64,000 nucleotides of DNA from Pseudomonas sp. NBRC 111124. Its GTDB lineage: Bacteria; Pseudomonadota; Gammaproteobacteria; Pseudomonadales; Pseudomonadaceae. The notes beneath the pieces were generated by a model. That model did no database searches. It saw only the letters and a program-made list of their open reading frames with translations, and was not told the origin of the DNA. The position numbers and the translations under genes are program-made. Every line of letters begins with the position of its first letter. Within the stretch, counting starts at the first letter, position 1. Of this stretch, positions 1-11,097 are shown one piece after another. Location of the stretch: positions 1 through 64,000 of the forward strand of contig NZ_BCBA01000031.1 in the NCBI RefSeq assembly GCF_001320245.1, written 5' to 3'.

Positions 1-20
1 GCGCAGCAGCCCCAGCTACC

Positions 21-593
21 TCAACGTGGAATGAGCTCGATCAGGCAGAACCGCCCGTGCACATCCAGCCCCAGCAACCCATCATTGCCCTCAAGCCGCA
101 GGCAGTCATACAGACCCAGCCGCTGTGGCTCATGCCCAGCCATCGCCACTTCTACCTGATTGCTCGCAGCAAACAGCAGCACCGTCGACGCCGAGCTGTA
201 CAACCGACTGGTGCCGTCGAACCACTGCAAGCGCGCCCGATAGCGCTGCGGCGCATAGATCAGGTTGAAATCACGGATCGCCCCACCCAGCAGCTTGCAG
301 CTGACCTGGCTCTCGCCACTGAAGGCGAACGCATCGAACGGCAGCAACGGTCGGCTGGCCTGGTCGTCGACCAGCAAACGCATGCCATCACCCTGCAGCA
401 CGGTGATGATCCGCTGGTAGCCGGCAAACACGGAAAACCCGCCCGACTCCTCGATATCGGCAATCGACAGGCGCCAGCCGAAGCCGTCCAGCCCCTCGCC
501 GTTGTCGCGGGTGATCTCTTCGGTGAAGCCGCCACCATTCTTCCAGGGCATGCGCGGGTAATCCTGCGCACGCAGCAACTGCAACTGGGTCAT
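21..593 (-). CDS. hutD: HutD family protein (histidine utilisation accessory)
   Basis: A 190-residue protein of the HutD family, cupin-fold proteins found in hut clusters. No enzymatic activity is firmly known; HutD is thought to limit or tune hut expression. The N-terminal signature 'RMPWKNGGGFTEEI' (near residues 14-27) and the following 'FGWRLSIADIEESGGFSVFAGYQR' stretch are typical. Its start codon overlaps the stop of hutC by 4 bp (ATGA), so the two are translationally coupled and transcribed together. The gene ends 20 bp from the left edge, and the hut enzyme genes presumably lie beyond it. Assignment to the family is secure; the function is not. Confidence 0.92.
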   Translation of the reverse strand: MTQLQLLRAQDYPRMPWKNGGGFTEEITRDNGEGLDGFGWRLSIADIEESGGFSVFAGYQRIITVLQGDGMRLLVDDQASRPLLPFDAFAFSGESQVSCKLLGGAIRDFNLIYAPQRYRARLQWFDGTSRLYSSASTVLLFAASNQVEVAMAGHEPQRLGLYDCLRLEGNDGLLGLDVHGRFCLIELIPR

Positions 594-1336
594 TTACTGA
601 AACGTCCTTCAAGGCGATGACGGGAGCCAGGGTGGATCAGCCGCGCCGCCGTCACGGGCTGGCGGCCGGACCAGGTACGCCGGCGGATCAGCAGGCAGGG
701 CTCGCCGCGCTCGATCTGCAGCAGGCGGCACTCTTCGGGCTCAGCGAGAATCGCCTCGACCACGTGCTCGCCCTCGGTCAGCGGTGCGACCTGAGAGAGA
801 TAGGCGTAGGGCGTCTGGCGGGTGAAGTCCTGCTTGAGGTAGTCGGGGGCAATGGCCGCATTGACGTAGCGATCCTCGATCTGCACCGGCACGCCGTTCT
901 CGTAATGCACGATCAGCGAGTGGAATACCCGCTGCCCTTCACGCATGTCCAAGGCCAGGGCGCGCTCGGAACCCGCGGCTTCCTCGGCCAGCTTGATTAC
1001 CTGGCAGCTATGCTGGTGGCCACGGCCAGCGATTTCGTCGGCGATGTTGTTGACTTCGAACAGCGCCGAGCGGCTCTTGGGCTCGGCAACGAAGGTGCCC
1101 ACACCCTGCATGCGCACCAGCAGGCCCTCAGCGGTGAGTTCACGCAAGGCGCGGTTGATGGTCATGCGGCTGAAGCCCAGCTCGCTGACCAGTTCGCTTT
1201 CCGAAGGCACCCGGTGATGCGGTGGCCAGCTGCCGTTTTCGATCTGCTGGATGATCATCTGCTTGACCCGCGCATACAGCGGCGCCGGGCCCTCGCCCAT
1301 CTGGGCAACCAGCGCGGAGACAGGAGGTGTCGGCAC
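590..1336 (-). CDS. hutC: Histidine utilisation repressor, GntR/HutC family
   Basis: Transcriptional repressor of histidine catabolism, expected to be released from DNA by urocanate. The 248-residue protein has an N-terminal GntR winged helix-turn-helix (about residues 18-85: 'HHRVPSESELVSELGFSRMTINRALRELTAEGLL') and a C-terminal UTRA/chorismate-lyase-like effector domain (about 100-240). The start is GTG at 1336 with AGGA upstream. It is divergent from hutF, and the roughly 110-bp spacer holds a palindrome that fits a HutC operator. Lengths and motifs match HutC of pseudomonads. Confidence 0.95.
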   Translation of the reverse strand: MPTPPVSALVAQMGEGPAPLYARVKQMIIQQIENGSWPPHHRVPSESELVSELGFSRMTINRALRELTAEGLLVRMQGVGTFVAEPKSRSALFEVNNIADEIAGRGHQHSCQVIKLAEEAAGSERALALDMREGQRVFHSLIVHYENGVPVQIEDRYVNAAIAPDYLKQDFTRQTPYAYLSQVAPLTEGEHVVEAILAEPEECRLLQIERGEPCLLIRRRTWSGRQPVTAARLIHPGSRHRLEGRFSK

Positions 1337-1402
1337 GGCGTTGAGTCCTTAGGCAATGGAATGAGCGGTAGCTTGCCGCAGTTTACCCGGCAGGCAAACG
1401 CC

Positions 1403-1418
1403 TGTATATGTATATACA
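1403..1418. promoter_or_regulatory. Probable HutC operator
   Basis: TGTATATGTATATACA, an inverted repeat of TGTATA/TATACA with a 4-bp centre, lies between divergent hutC and hutF, 28 bp upstream of the hutF ATG. HutC operators in pseudomonads are short TGTA/TACA palindromes, so this site probably controls hutF and perhaps hutC itself. Inference from pattern and position. Confidence 0.65.
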
Positions 1419-1445
1419 AGCTAAACAATAACAGGATTTTTGCCG

Positions 1446-2810
1446 ATGTCCGCCTATTTTGCCGAACGCGCCCTGCTGCCAACGGGCTGGGCCAGTAACG
1501 TCCGCTTCGAAGTGTCCAGTGACGGCTTGCTCAGCCGGATCGAAGCCGACGCTTCGGCCGACGGCGCCGAGCGCCTGGCCGGGCCGTTGCTGCCAGGCAT
1601 GCCCAACCTGCACTCGCATGCGTTCCAGCGTGCCATGGCGGGGCTGGCGGAGGTGGCGGGCAACCCCAACGACAGCTTCTGGACCTGGCGCGAACTGATG
1701 TATCGGCTGGTCGGCAAGATCACCCCGGAGCAGCTGCAGGTCATCGCCCGCCAGCTGTACATCGAGATGCTCAAGGCCGGCTACACCTCGGTGGCCGAAT
1801 TCCACTACGTGCACCATGACCAGGCGGGCAAGGCCTACGCAGACCCGGCCGAGCTGTCCCGGCGCATCAGCGCGGCCGCAGCCAGCAGCGGCATCGGCCT
1901 GACCTTGCTGCCCGTGCTGTACAGCCACGCCGGCTTCGGCGGCCAGGCCCCGAACGAAGGGCAGCGGCGTTTCATCAATACCACCGAACAGTACCTGCAG
2001 TTGCAGGCACAACTGGCGCCAGTGCTGGCGGCGCAACCCGCGCAACAGCTGGGCCTGTGCTTCCACTCGCTGCGCGCGGTCACGCCCGGCCAGATCGCAG
2101 AGGTACTGGCTGCCGGCAACCCGCAATGCCCGATTCATATCCACATTGCCGAACAACAGAAGGAAGTCGATGACTGCCTGGCCTGGAGCGGGCTGCGGCC
2201 GTTGCAGTGGCTGTATGAACACGTCGATGTCGACCGTCGCTGGTGCCTGGTGCACGCCACCCATGCCGAGGCCGACGAAGTCACGGCCATGGCACGCAGT
2301 GGCGCAGTGGCCGGGCTTTGCCTGACCACCGAAGCCAACCTGGGCGACGGTATTTTCCCGGCAGTGAACTTCCTCGCTCAGGGCGGGCGCATGGGTATTG
2401 GTTCGGACAGCCATGTGTCGCTGAGCGTGGTCGAGGAACTGCGTTGGCTGGAATATGGCCAACGCCTGCGGGATCAGCGGCGCAACCGCTTGTATCGGAG
2501 TGACCAGCCAATGGTCGGGCGCACGCTCTACGACGCAGCGTTGGTCGGTGGGGCACAGGCGCTGGGGCAGCCGGTTGGCGAGCTGGCGGTGGGCAAACGG
2601 GCCGACTGGCTGGTACTGGATGGGCAGGATCCGTACATCGCCATGGCCGAGGGCGACGGGATACTCAACCGTTGGCTGTTCGCGGGCGGCGACCGTCAGG
2701 TGCGAGATGTGATGGTCAACGGGCAGTGGGTGGTGCGTCAGGGGCAGCACGCCCATGAAGAGGAAAGCCGGCAGGCGTTTGCCGCAGTGTTGCGAGCGCT
2801 ACTGGGCTGA
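1446..2810 (+). CDS. hutF: Formimidoylglutamate deiminase
   Basis: Catalyses N-formimidoyl-L-glutamate to N-formyl-L-glutamate plus ammonia in the five-step histidine pathway of pseudomonads. It is an amidohydrolase-superfamily enzyme of 454 residues, with the metal site visible as 'GMPNLHSHAFQRAMAG' (HxH), then 'IHIHIAEQ', 'WCLVHATHA' and 'GIGSDSHVS' (final Asp). I chose ATG at 1446, giving 'MSAYFAERALLP', rather than a TTG two codons upstream. An AGGA lies 9-10 nt ahead. It is divergently transcribed from hutC, and a hairpin terminator follows. Confidence 0.95.
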   Translation: MSAYFAERALLPTGWASNVRFEVSSDGLLSRIEADASADGAERLAGPLLPGMPNLHSHAFQRAMAGLAEVAGNPNDSFWTWRELMYRLVGKITPEQLQVIARQLYIEMLKAGYTSVAEFHYVHHDQAGKAYADPAELSRRISAAAASSGIGLTLLPVLYSHAGFGGQAPNEGQRRFINTTEQYLQLQAQLAPVLAAQPAQQLGLCFHSLRAVTPGQIAEVLAAGNPQCPIHIHIAEQQKEVDDCLAWSGLRPLQWLYEHVDVDRRWCLVHATHAEADEVTAMARSGAVAGLCLTTEANLGDGIFPAVNFLAQGGRMGIGSDSHVSLSVVEELRWLEYGQRLRDQRRNRLYRSDQPMVGRTLYDAALVGGAQALGQPVGELAVGKRADWLVLDGQDPYIAMAEGDGILNRWLFAGGDRQVRDVMVNGQWVVRQGQHAHEEESRQAFAAVLRALLG

Positions 2811-2817
2811 ATGCAGA

Positions 2818-2843
2818 GGGGCCGCTAAAGCGGCCCCCGTCAT
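2818..2843. terminator. Bidirectional terminator between hutF and blc
   Basis: GGGGCCGCT-AA-AGCGGCCCC is a 9-bp stem just after the hutF stop, followed by a short T-containing run. It lies between convergent genes and could serve both. Confidence 0.7.
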
Positions 2844-2844
2844 T

Positions 2845-3417
2845 TCAATGCATCTTCACGATCTGCTTGTCCGGCGTGCGCCAGATCAGCCGGCTGGTGT
2901 CATAGCCCTGCTGACGGGCCTTGGACATCAGGCTCTCGCGCTCCCACACCGGCAGGGTTGGCGTGCGCGACAGGATCCACAGATACTTGCGGTCGGGGCT
3001 GCCGACAATCGCCGTGCGGTAGCGATCATCCACGTACAGGATCCAGTATTCGCCCTTGGCCACGCCCGGTACCAGCCGGGTGAACCAGTTATCGAACTCG
3101 ACCCACAGCCTGTCGGTATGCCCCGGCTGCTGGATGTTGGCGTGCCCTTCGGCGCGCAGCCATTCATCCCCCAGGGTGCGGCAGCGGTTGAGCACGCCAT
3201 ACGAGCCATCAGGCTTGAGGTTGTAATGCGCTTCGGACTGCGCACACCCGGCCTGGTATTGCATTGGCAGGCGTGCCAGCTCGTACCACTTGCCCTGGTA
3301 GCGTTTGAGGTCGACATCACCTGCGGTCTTCGGCGCCAGCGGGTCGTTGGCGGAGGTGGCGCAGCCACCTAGCAGCATCACCAGGCACAACCCCAGCAGC
3401 AGGTGCACACGCCTCAT
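2845..3417 (-). CDS. blc: Outer-membrane lipocalin lipoprotein (Blc family)
   Basis: Bacterial lipocalin of 190 residues, expected to bind lipids at the outer membrane under stress. A lipoprotein signal ends in the lipobox 'LLGGC' (Cys19). The lipocalin signature 'DLKRYQGKWYELARLPMQYQ' region (about 37-56) and the C-terminal 'YLWILSRTPTL' strand are clear. The start overlaps the stop of the upstream small lipoprotein gene by 4 bp, so the two form a coupled pair. Blc-type lipocalins are the only close match I recognise. Confidence 0.93.
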   Translation of the reverse strand: MRRVHLLLGLCLVMLLGGCATSANDPLAPKTAGDVDLKRYQGKWYELARLPMQYQAGCAQSEAHYNLKPDGSYGVLNRCRTLGDEWLRAEGHANIQQPGHTDRLWVEFDNWFTRLVPGVAKGEYWILYVDDRYRTAIVGSPDRKYLWILSRTPTLPVWERESLMSKARQQGYDTSRLIWRTPDKQIVKMH

Positions 3418-3668
3418 TTAAGACCCTGCCCGGAGTAGATCAGTACCTTGTCGGCCGCATATTGCACGCTGATGAAGCTCTTCTCGTCCCCCCAGGTACA
3501 GCTGCTCATGCCCAGCGCGCCGGAGCATTCGGTGGGCGTGCCGAGCAGTTGCTCGACCTCGGCCTTGTTCATGCCGGCCTTGAGCTTGGAATAGTTTTCC
3601 TGATTGATCTTGCTGCACGCAGTCAGGACGACGCACAAGGACAACAGGGCGAGGGAACGCAACGACAT
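3414..3668 (-). CDS. Small DUF3862-like lipoprotein
   Basis: An 84-residue protein with lipobox 'VVLTAC' (Cys18) followed by 'GMNKAEVEQLLGTPTECSGALG', the BamE/SmpA-like fold motif seen in DUF3862 proteins. I chose the ATG at 3668 because it gives a proper lipoprotein signal and has AGGAG about 8 nt upstream; a longer frame to 3794 lacks this. It is coupled to blc through an ATGA overlap, suggesting a joint envelope role. The function is unknown. Confidence 0.85.
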   Translation of the reverse strand: MSLRSLALLSLCVVLTACSKINQENYSKLKAGMNKAEVEQLLGTPTECSGALGMSSCTWGDEKSFISVQYAADKVLIYSGQGLK

Positions 3669-3891
3669 GAAGGCACACTCCTGGAAAATAGTCACAGGCG
3701 AGAGCCTGCAGTGACCTTCGACGGGAAAAACCCTCCCTGGTTCCCTGACAACAACGCTTTCGTCGTACACCGTTGGTCGGCTGGGCCTGCGCAAACGATT
3801 AATGTTTTAACGCGCTGCGTCGACACAGCGAGCACGCTGTGACGCATTGCCACAGCGCCCTCCTATGCCTTGCCTTGTGCAGACCAGAAAA

Positions 3892-5784
3892 ATGACCAAG
3901 AACCTCAAGTTCAGCCACAAGATCCTGCTGGCCGCCGCCCTCGTGGTGGCCGTCGCCTTTACCTGTTTCGTGCTCTTCAACGACTACCGACAACGCCAGT
4001 CCCTGCGCAGCGACACGCAGACCAACCTGCAGGACCTGGGCAGCCTCACCGCCGGCAACATCCGCAATTGGCTCGACAGCCGTATCCAGCTGCTCGACTC
4101 CCTGGCCCAGCAAGTCGCTGTCGATGGGCCGGGCAAAGCCAGCCTGGACCGTAGCCTGGCCTTGCCGGTGTACGGCAAGAACTTCCAGCTCACCTACTTC
4201 GGCGGCCAGGACGGCAGCATGCAGTCGGTACCGGTGGGTAACCGCGCCGCCGACTACGACCCACGGGTGCGGGGCTGGTACAAGGCGGCCAGCGCCAGCG
4301 GCCAGACCATCGTCACCGAGCCCTACATCTCGGCCTCGGCCGGCAAGCTGGTGATCACCCTGGCCACCCCGGTGCAGCAAGCGGGCCGGCTGATCGGCGT
4401 CAGCGGCGTCGACACCGACCTGCAGACCATCAGCAACCTGATCAACGCCCTGAACTTCGACGGCCAGGGCCATGCCTTCATCGTCAACGGCGAAGGCAAG
4501 ATCCTCATCCACCCGAAAGCCGACCTTGCCCTGAAAACCCTGGCCGACGTCTACCCGCGAGACACGCCGCGCATCGGCAGCGGCCTGAAGGAAGTCGAAG
4601 TGGACGGCCACAAGCAGTTCATCAGCTTCACCCACGTCGACGGCGTGCCGTCGGCGGACTGGTACGTGGCCCTGGTCCTCGACCAGGACGCCGCGTTTGC
4701 CATGCTGGGTGAGCTGCGCACCTCGGCCATCGTCGCCACCCTGATCGCAGTAGTGGTGATTATCGCCCTGCTCGGCTTGCTGATCCGCGTGCTGATGGAG
4801 CCGCTGCACCTGATGGGCCGCGCCATGCACGACATCGCCGAAGGCGAAGGCGACCTGACCCGGCGCCTGAGCATCCACGCCCAGGATGAATTCGGCAGCC
4901 TTGGCCAATCCTTCAACCGCTTCGTCGAGCGTATTCACGAGTCGATCCGCGAAGTGGCCTCAGCCACCGGCCAGGTCAACGCCGTGGCTGCCCAGGTGGT
5001 GAGTGCTTCGAATGCTTCGATCAGCAATGCCGACCAGCAGTCCAGCCGCACCAGCAGCGTGGCGGCCGCCATCAATCAGCTAGGCGCCGCCGCCCAGGAA
5101 ATCGCCCAGAACGCCGCGCTGGCCTCGCAGCACTCCAGCGAAGCACGCGGCCTGGCCGAGGATGGCCAGCAAGTGGTCGGGCGCACCATCGATGTGATGA
5201 ATCAGCTGTCGGCGCGGATCAGTGACTCGTGCGGCAACATCGAGACACTCAATGCTCACACCGCCAACATCGGCCAGATCCTCGATGTGATCAGCGGCAT
5301 CTCCCAGCAGACCAACCTGCTGGCGCTCAACGCCGCGATCGAAGCGGCCCGCGCTGGCGAGGCCGGGCGTGGCTTTGCCGTGGTAGCCGACGAAGTGCGC
5401 AACCTCGCGCACCGTACCCAGGAATCGGCACAGCAAGTGCAGCGCCTGATCGAAGAGCTGCAAGCCGGCGCGCAAATGGCGGTCAGCACCATGAACCAGA
5501 GCCGCGAGCACAGTGACCACAGCGTGGGCATCGCCAACCAGGCCGGCGAACGCCTGGGCAGCGTGACCCAGCGCATTGGCGAGATCGATGGCATGAACCA
5601 GTCAGTGGCCACCGCCACGGAAGAGCAGACAGCCGTGGTCGAGTCGATCAATGTCGACATCACCGAGATCAATACGTTGAATCAGGAAGGGGTGCAGAAC
5701 CTGCAGAGCACCTTGCGTGCCTGCACCGACCTTGAACATCAGGTCGAGCGGTTGAAGCACCTGGTGGGCAGTTTCAGGATCTGA
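3892..5784 (+). CDS. Methyl-accepting chemotaxis protein, dCache amino-acid sensor type
   Basis: A 630-residue chemoreceptor. TM1 spans residues 9-29, a periplasmic dCache_1 domain about 35-280, TM2 about 283-305, HAMP about 306-360, and a cytoplasmic signalling domain with the hairpin tip '[19 protein letters not shown]'. The ligand pocket keeps the residues of the amino-acid-binding dCache motif: Y122, R127, W129, Y130, Y145 and D174, equivalent by position to those of PctA of P. aeruginosa. An amino acid or GABA-like ligand is therefore likely (inference). I started at ATG 3892 ('[13 protein letters not shown]'), matching PctA/McpG-like proteins; an in-frame ATG at 3865 is possible. Confidence 0.9.
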   Translation: MTKNLKFSHKILLAAALVVAVAFTCFVLFNDYRQRQSLRSDTQTNLQDLGSLTAGNIRNWLDSRIQLLDSLAQQVAVDGPGKASLDRSLALPVYGKNFQLTYFGGQDGSMQSVPVGNRAADYDPRVRGWYKAASASGQTIVTEPYISASAGKLVITLATPVQQAGRLIGVSGVDTDLQTISNLINALNFDGQGHAFIVNGEGKILIHPKADLALKTLADVYPRDTPRIGSGLKEVEVDGHKQFISFTHVDGVPSADWYVALVLDQDAAFAMLGELRTSAIVATLIAVVVIIALLGLLIRVLMEPLHLMGRAMHDIAEGEGDLTRRLSIHAQDEFGSLGQSFNRFVERIHESIREVASATGQVNAVAAQVVSASNASISNADQQSSRTSSVAAAINQLGAAAQEIAQNAALASQHSSEARGLAEDGQQVVGRTIDVMNQLSARISDSCGNIETLNAHTANIGQILDVISGISQQTNLLALNAAIEAARAGEAGRGFAVVADEVRNLAHRTQESAQQVQRLIEELQAGAQMAVSTMNQSREHSDHSVGIANQAGERLGSVTQRIGEIDGMNQSVATATEEQTAVVESINVDITEINTLNQEGVQNLQSTLRACTDLEHQVERLKHLVGSFRI

Positions 5785-5792
5785 CAATTGCG

Positions 5793-5868
5793 GCGCCTGC
5801 TTCGCGGGGCAAGCCCGCTCCTACAGGGGATTCCTTGTAGGAGCGGGCTTGTCCCGCGAAGAGGCCCT
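5793..5868. repeat. REP pair (BIME) between mcp and DUF924 gene
   Basis: Two inverted P. putida-type REP units: CTTCGCGGGGCAAGCCCGCTCCTACAG and its reverse copy, separated by about 10 bp. It lies between convergent genes and can form a long hairpin. Confidence 0.9.
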
Positions 5869-5872
5869 CAAA

Positions 5873-6469
5873 TTAGAACCTGGACCCAGGCTCCAACAGG
5901 AAGTCCATCTCTTCGCTGGTACTCGGCCGCCCCAGCACCAGATTGCGGTGCGGGAAGCGGCCAAACCGGGCAATCACCCGCTGGTGCTGTTCGGCGTAAT
6001 CGAGGAAGCCTTCGAACAAGCGCTGGTTATCCTCCGGCTGCTCTTCCAGCAGCACCTGGTATCGCTCGACGCACAGGTTCTGCCAGTCCAGCACCTCGGC
6101 ATGCTCCAACACCAGCAGCACGAACACCCGCTGGATCGGCAGCAACTGGTAATCCCAGTTCTTCTGCAACCCCTGCATGGCCACCACCTGGGCACGCCGG
6201 TCGCCTTCGAAGGCGCGCGGCGTGTCGCGGTAGAGCATGCGCGGCAGCTGGTCCAGCAGGATCAGCAAGCCGAGCCAGCCCTGCGGGCTCTGCTGCCACT
6301 CGTCGAGCCCACCCGCCAGGGCGTGCTCGACCAGGTCGCCAAACAGCGCCTGGGCTTCGGCATCGTGATGCTTGCCGAACCACAGCGTGCTCTTCTCGTC
6401 AGCCACGGCCTGGGGACTGGTGCCCCAACCGAACCACCATTCCAGCAACGGCTGCCAAGGTGCGAGCAT
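5873..6469 (-). CDS. DUF924 family protein
   Basis: A 198-residue protein matching the DUF924 family by 'VLEWWFG'-like opening ('LLEWWFGWG'), 'GWLGLLILLDQLPRMLYRDTP', 'FVLLVLEHAE' and 'ARFGRFPHRN'. The helical fold resembles TPR-like repeats; no biochemical role is established. It begins only 3 nt after the fbp stop and must be co-transcribed with fbp. A REP pair follows the gene. Confidence 0.9.
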   Translation of the reverse strand: MLAPWQPLLEWWFGWGTSPQAVADEKSTLWFGKHHDAEAQALFGDLVEHALAGGLDEWQQSPQGWLGLLILLDQLPRMLYRDTPRAFEGDRRAQVVAMQGLQKNWDYQLLPIQRVFVLLVLEHAEVLDWQNLCVERYQVLLEEQPEDNQRLFEGFLDYAEQHQRVIARFGRFPHRNLVLGRPSTSEEMDFLLEPGSRF

Positions 6470-6472
6470 GAT

Positions 6473-7483
6473 TTACTCCTTGTGGTACGCGGTGACGCGC
6501 TCAACCTCTTCCTTCGAGCCGAGGATCACCGACACACGCTGGTGCAGGCTGTCCGGCTTGATGTCGAGGATGCGATCGTAACCGTTGGTGGAGGCGCCGC
6601 CAGCCTGCTCGATGATGAACGACATCGGGTTGGCTTCGTACATCAGGCGCAGCTTGCCCGGCTTGCTCGGCTCGCGGGCATCGCGCGGGTACATGAACAG
6701 GCCGCCACGGGTCAGGATACGGTGCACGTCGGCCACCATCGAGGCGATCCAGCGCATGTTGTAGTTCTTCTTCAGCGGGCCGGTCTCGCCAGCCAGCAGT
6801 TCGCCCACGTAGCGCTGCACCGGGGCTTCCCAGTGACGCTGGTTGGACATGTTGATGGCGAACTCGGCGGTGCTTTCCGGTACGCGGATGTTTTCGTGGG
6901 TCAGGACGAAGCTGCCCAGCTCGCGGTCCAGGGTGAAGCCCTTGACGCCGTTGCCCAAGGTCAGGATCAGCATGGTCTGCGGGCCGTAGATGGCATAACC
7001 GGCGGCGACCTGCTCGGTGCCTGGCTGCAGGAAGGCGTTTTCGTTGAGGGTTTCGTTCTGGCTCAGGTACTCGTTAGGGCAACGCAGTACCGAGAAGATG
7101 GTGCCGACCGAGACGTTGACGTCGATGTTGGACGAGCCGTCCAGCGGGTCGAAGACCAGCAGGTAGGCGCCTTTCGGGTACTTGCCCGGGATCTGGTAGG
7201 CGTTGTCCATTTCCTCGGAGGCCATGCCGGCCAGGTGGCCGCCCCACTCGTTGGCTTCGAGCAGGATGTCGTTGGAGATCACGTCCAGTTTCTTCTGGAC
7301 TTCGCCCTGCACGTTTTCAGTGCCCATGCTGCCCAGCACGCCGCCGAGGGCGCCTTTGGACACGTGATGGCTGATTTCCTTGCACGCACGCGCCACCACT
7401 TCGATCAGGAAGCGCAGATCGGCAGGGGTATTGTTGCTGCGGGTCTGCTCAATCAGATAGCGACTCAGGGTAACGCGGGACAT
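6473..7483 (-). CDS. fbp: Fructose-1,6-bisphosphatase, class 1
   Basis: Hydrolyses fructose-1,6-bisphosphate to fructose-6-phosphate in gluconeogenesis. The 336-residue protein carries the FBPase signature '[19 protein letters not shown]' (about residues 113-131), the 'ARVCKEI'-like N-terminal region and '[15 protein letters not shown]'. It starts at ATG 7483 with CGGAG upstream. A GGGGG/CCCCC hairpin sits in the leader immediately before that site. It is followed at once by the DUF924 gene. Confidence 0.97.
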   Translation of the reverse strand: MSRVTLSRYLIEQTRSNNTPADLRFLIEVVARACKEISHHVSKGALGGVLGSMGTENVQGEVQKKLDVISNDILLEANEWGGHLAGMASEEMDNAYQIPGKYPKGAYLLVFDPLDGSSNIDVNVSVGTIFSVLRCPNEYLSQNETLNENAFLQPGTEQVAAGYAIYGPQTMLILTLGNGVKGFTLDRELGSFVLTHENIRVPESTAEFAINMSNQRHWEAPVQRYVGELLAGETGPLKKNYNMRWIASMVADVHRILTRGGLFMYPRDAREPSKPGKLRLMYEANPMSFIIEQAGGASTNGYDRILDIKPDSLHQRVSVILGSKEEVERVTAYHKE

Positions 7484-7501
7484 GTATGGCTCCGAAAGGA
7501 T

Positions 7502-7520
7502 GGGGGAGATAAAAACCCCC
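7502..7520 (-). promoter_or_regulatory. Small hairpin in the fbp leader
   Basis: On the minus strand GGGGG-TTTTTATCT-CCCCC ends about 20 nt before the fbp start and just upstream of its ribosome binding site. It could affect mRNA stability or translation; no known riboswitch is recognised. Confidence 0.35.
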
Positions 7521-7636
7521 GCAGTTTACAGGGAGAGTTGCAGGCTAGCGAGTGATGAGACTCGCCACGGCTCTCTGACGGCACAATAGGTCGGTAGTTC
7601 AGCAAGCGCCAGGCCGATGGTCAGGTTGTGGACCCA

Positions 7637-7722
7637 TTCGCGGGCACGCCCGCTCCCACAGGTGTCTCGCGAGCTCCAAGGCCTGCGCTGTTCCTGTGGG
7701 AGCGGGCGCGCCCGCGAAGTGC
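7637..7722. repeat. REP pair (BIME) between fbp and glgP
   Basis: ATTCGCGGGCACGCCCGCTCCCACAGG and an inverted copy (CCTGTGGGAGCGGGCGCGCCCGCGAAG), about 34 bp apart. It lies downstream of glgP and upstream of fbp on the same strand. Confidence 0.88.
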
Positions 7723-7728
7723 CTCACA

Positions 7729-10179
<2,451 letters not shown>

Positions 10180-10298
10180 GCGGCATCCTCGGGCAAGTTG
10201 ACGAAAGCGGAGGCAGATTGATCAGCCTAGACGCTTCGACCAAGAGCGGCAGCCCGTGTTCGCGGTTTTCATTAACCTTTGCGCATTCGGTCAAAAGG

Positions 10299-10329
10299 TT
10301 GTTCATAAATTGAACAATTCCGGTATGAT
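10299..10329 (+). promoter_or_regulatory. Perfect palindrome abutting a -10 element
   Basis: TTGTTCA-TAAAT-TGAACAA (10299-10317) is a perfect 7-bp inverted repeat. It is followed 6 bp later by TATGAT (10324-10329), a good sigma-70 -10 hexamer, about 36 bp before the ykgJ-like gene. The position suggests a repressor operator covering the -35 region. The cognate regulator is unknown. Confidence 0.5.
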
Positions 10330-10364
10330 CGCGCGCCCCAAGACCGTGATTCACCCCCATAACG

Positions 10365-10769
10365 ATGAAAACGACCCTGATCGCGGCGGCCGAAGTCGAC
10401 CGCCTGGAGACCTGGCAGCGCTACACCAGCAACATGTGCCATGGCTGCCATTCGACCTGTTGCACCCTGCCGGTGGAGGTGAAGATCAAGGATCTGATCC
10501 GCATTGGCGTGGTGGACGAGTTCGAGAAAGACGAACCGCCGAAGAACGTGGCCAAGCGTTTGCAGAAGGAAGGCATCATCGAGCGCTTCAACCAGAAGTC
10601 GGGGATCTTCACCCTGACCCGGATGAGCAACGATGACTGCATGTACCTGGATCGCAAGAGCCGGCTGTGCACCATTTATGACAAGCGGCCGGATACCTGC
10701 CGGAATCACCCCAAGGTCGGGCCGCGGCCGGGATATTGTGCTTATAAGCCGAAGGTGGTTGGGCGGTGA
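10365..10769 (+). CDS. YkgJ family cysteine-cluster protein
   Basis: A 134-residue protein with the cysteine pattern 'MCHGCHSTCCTLP' near residue 22 and later 'DDCMYLDRKSRLCTIYDKRPDTCRNHP' and 'GYCAYK'. This is the YkgJ/UPF0153 layout, presumed to bind zinc or an Fe-S cluster. No function is established. It is divergent from glgP, with its own promoter and a palindromic operator candidate just upstream. Confidence 0.88.
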   Translation: MKTTLIAAAEVDRLETWQRYTSNMCHGCHSTCCTLPVEVKIKDLIRIGVVDEFEKDEPPKNVAKRLQKEGIIERFNQKSGIFTLTRMSNDDCMYLDRKSRLCTIYDKRPDTCRNHPKVGPRPGYCAYKPKVVGR

Positions 10770-11044
10770 TTCGCCTTGTGAACGGGTGATGGCCAGCGGG
10801 TGCATGCCCTGGTTGTGATGGTGTGGCGGCGCTCGATCTCATAGGCGCTGAAAATGTCGAGGCGGCCCCATGGTGGCCCACCTGCAACCTCACTCCGTCT
10901 ACAACCGCCACCCTTTCGTGTGGAAACGAACGGGTGATGTCAATGACATGAGAGCCAACCCGCGCACTACCTCAGCGCATTGGCCAAAGCCCTGCTGGAC
11001 GACGCCGAACTGGGCACGCCCCGCTGAGCATTCCCCAGACAAAC
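10770..11044. other. Non-coding gap, possible gene remnant
   Basis: No intact gene is seen between the ykgJ-like gene and the typA terminator. A short plus-strand frame ending at TGA 11027 reads 'HYLSALAKALLDDAELGTPR' after an immediate in-frame stop. It looks like the tail of a once-coding sequence with Pseudomonas-like codons. I do not recognise its parent. Confidence 0.3.
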
Positions 11045-11045
11045 A

Positions 11046-11079
11046 AAAACGCCCCCGGCCTTTCGACCGGGGGCGTTTT
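11046..11079. terminator. typA terminator
   Basis: AAACGCCCCCGG-CCTTTCGA-CCGGGGGCGTTTTC forms a strong GC stem of at least 9 bp with A and T tracts on both sides. It is just downstream of minus-strand typA and could work in both directions. Confidence 0.9.
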
Positions 11080-11097
11080 CATTCAGCCTGAGCTAAC

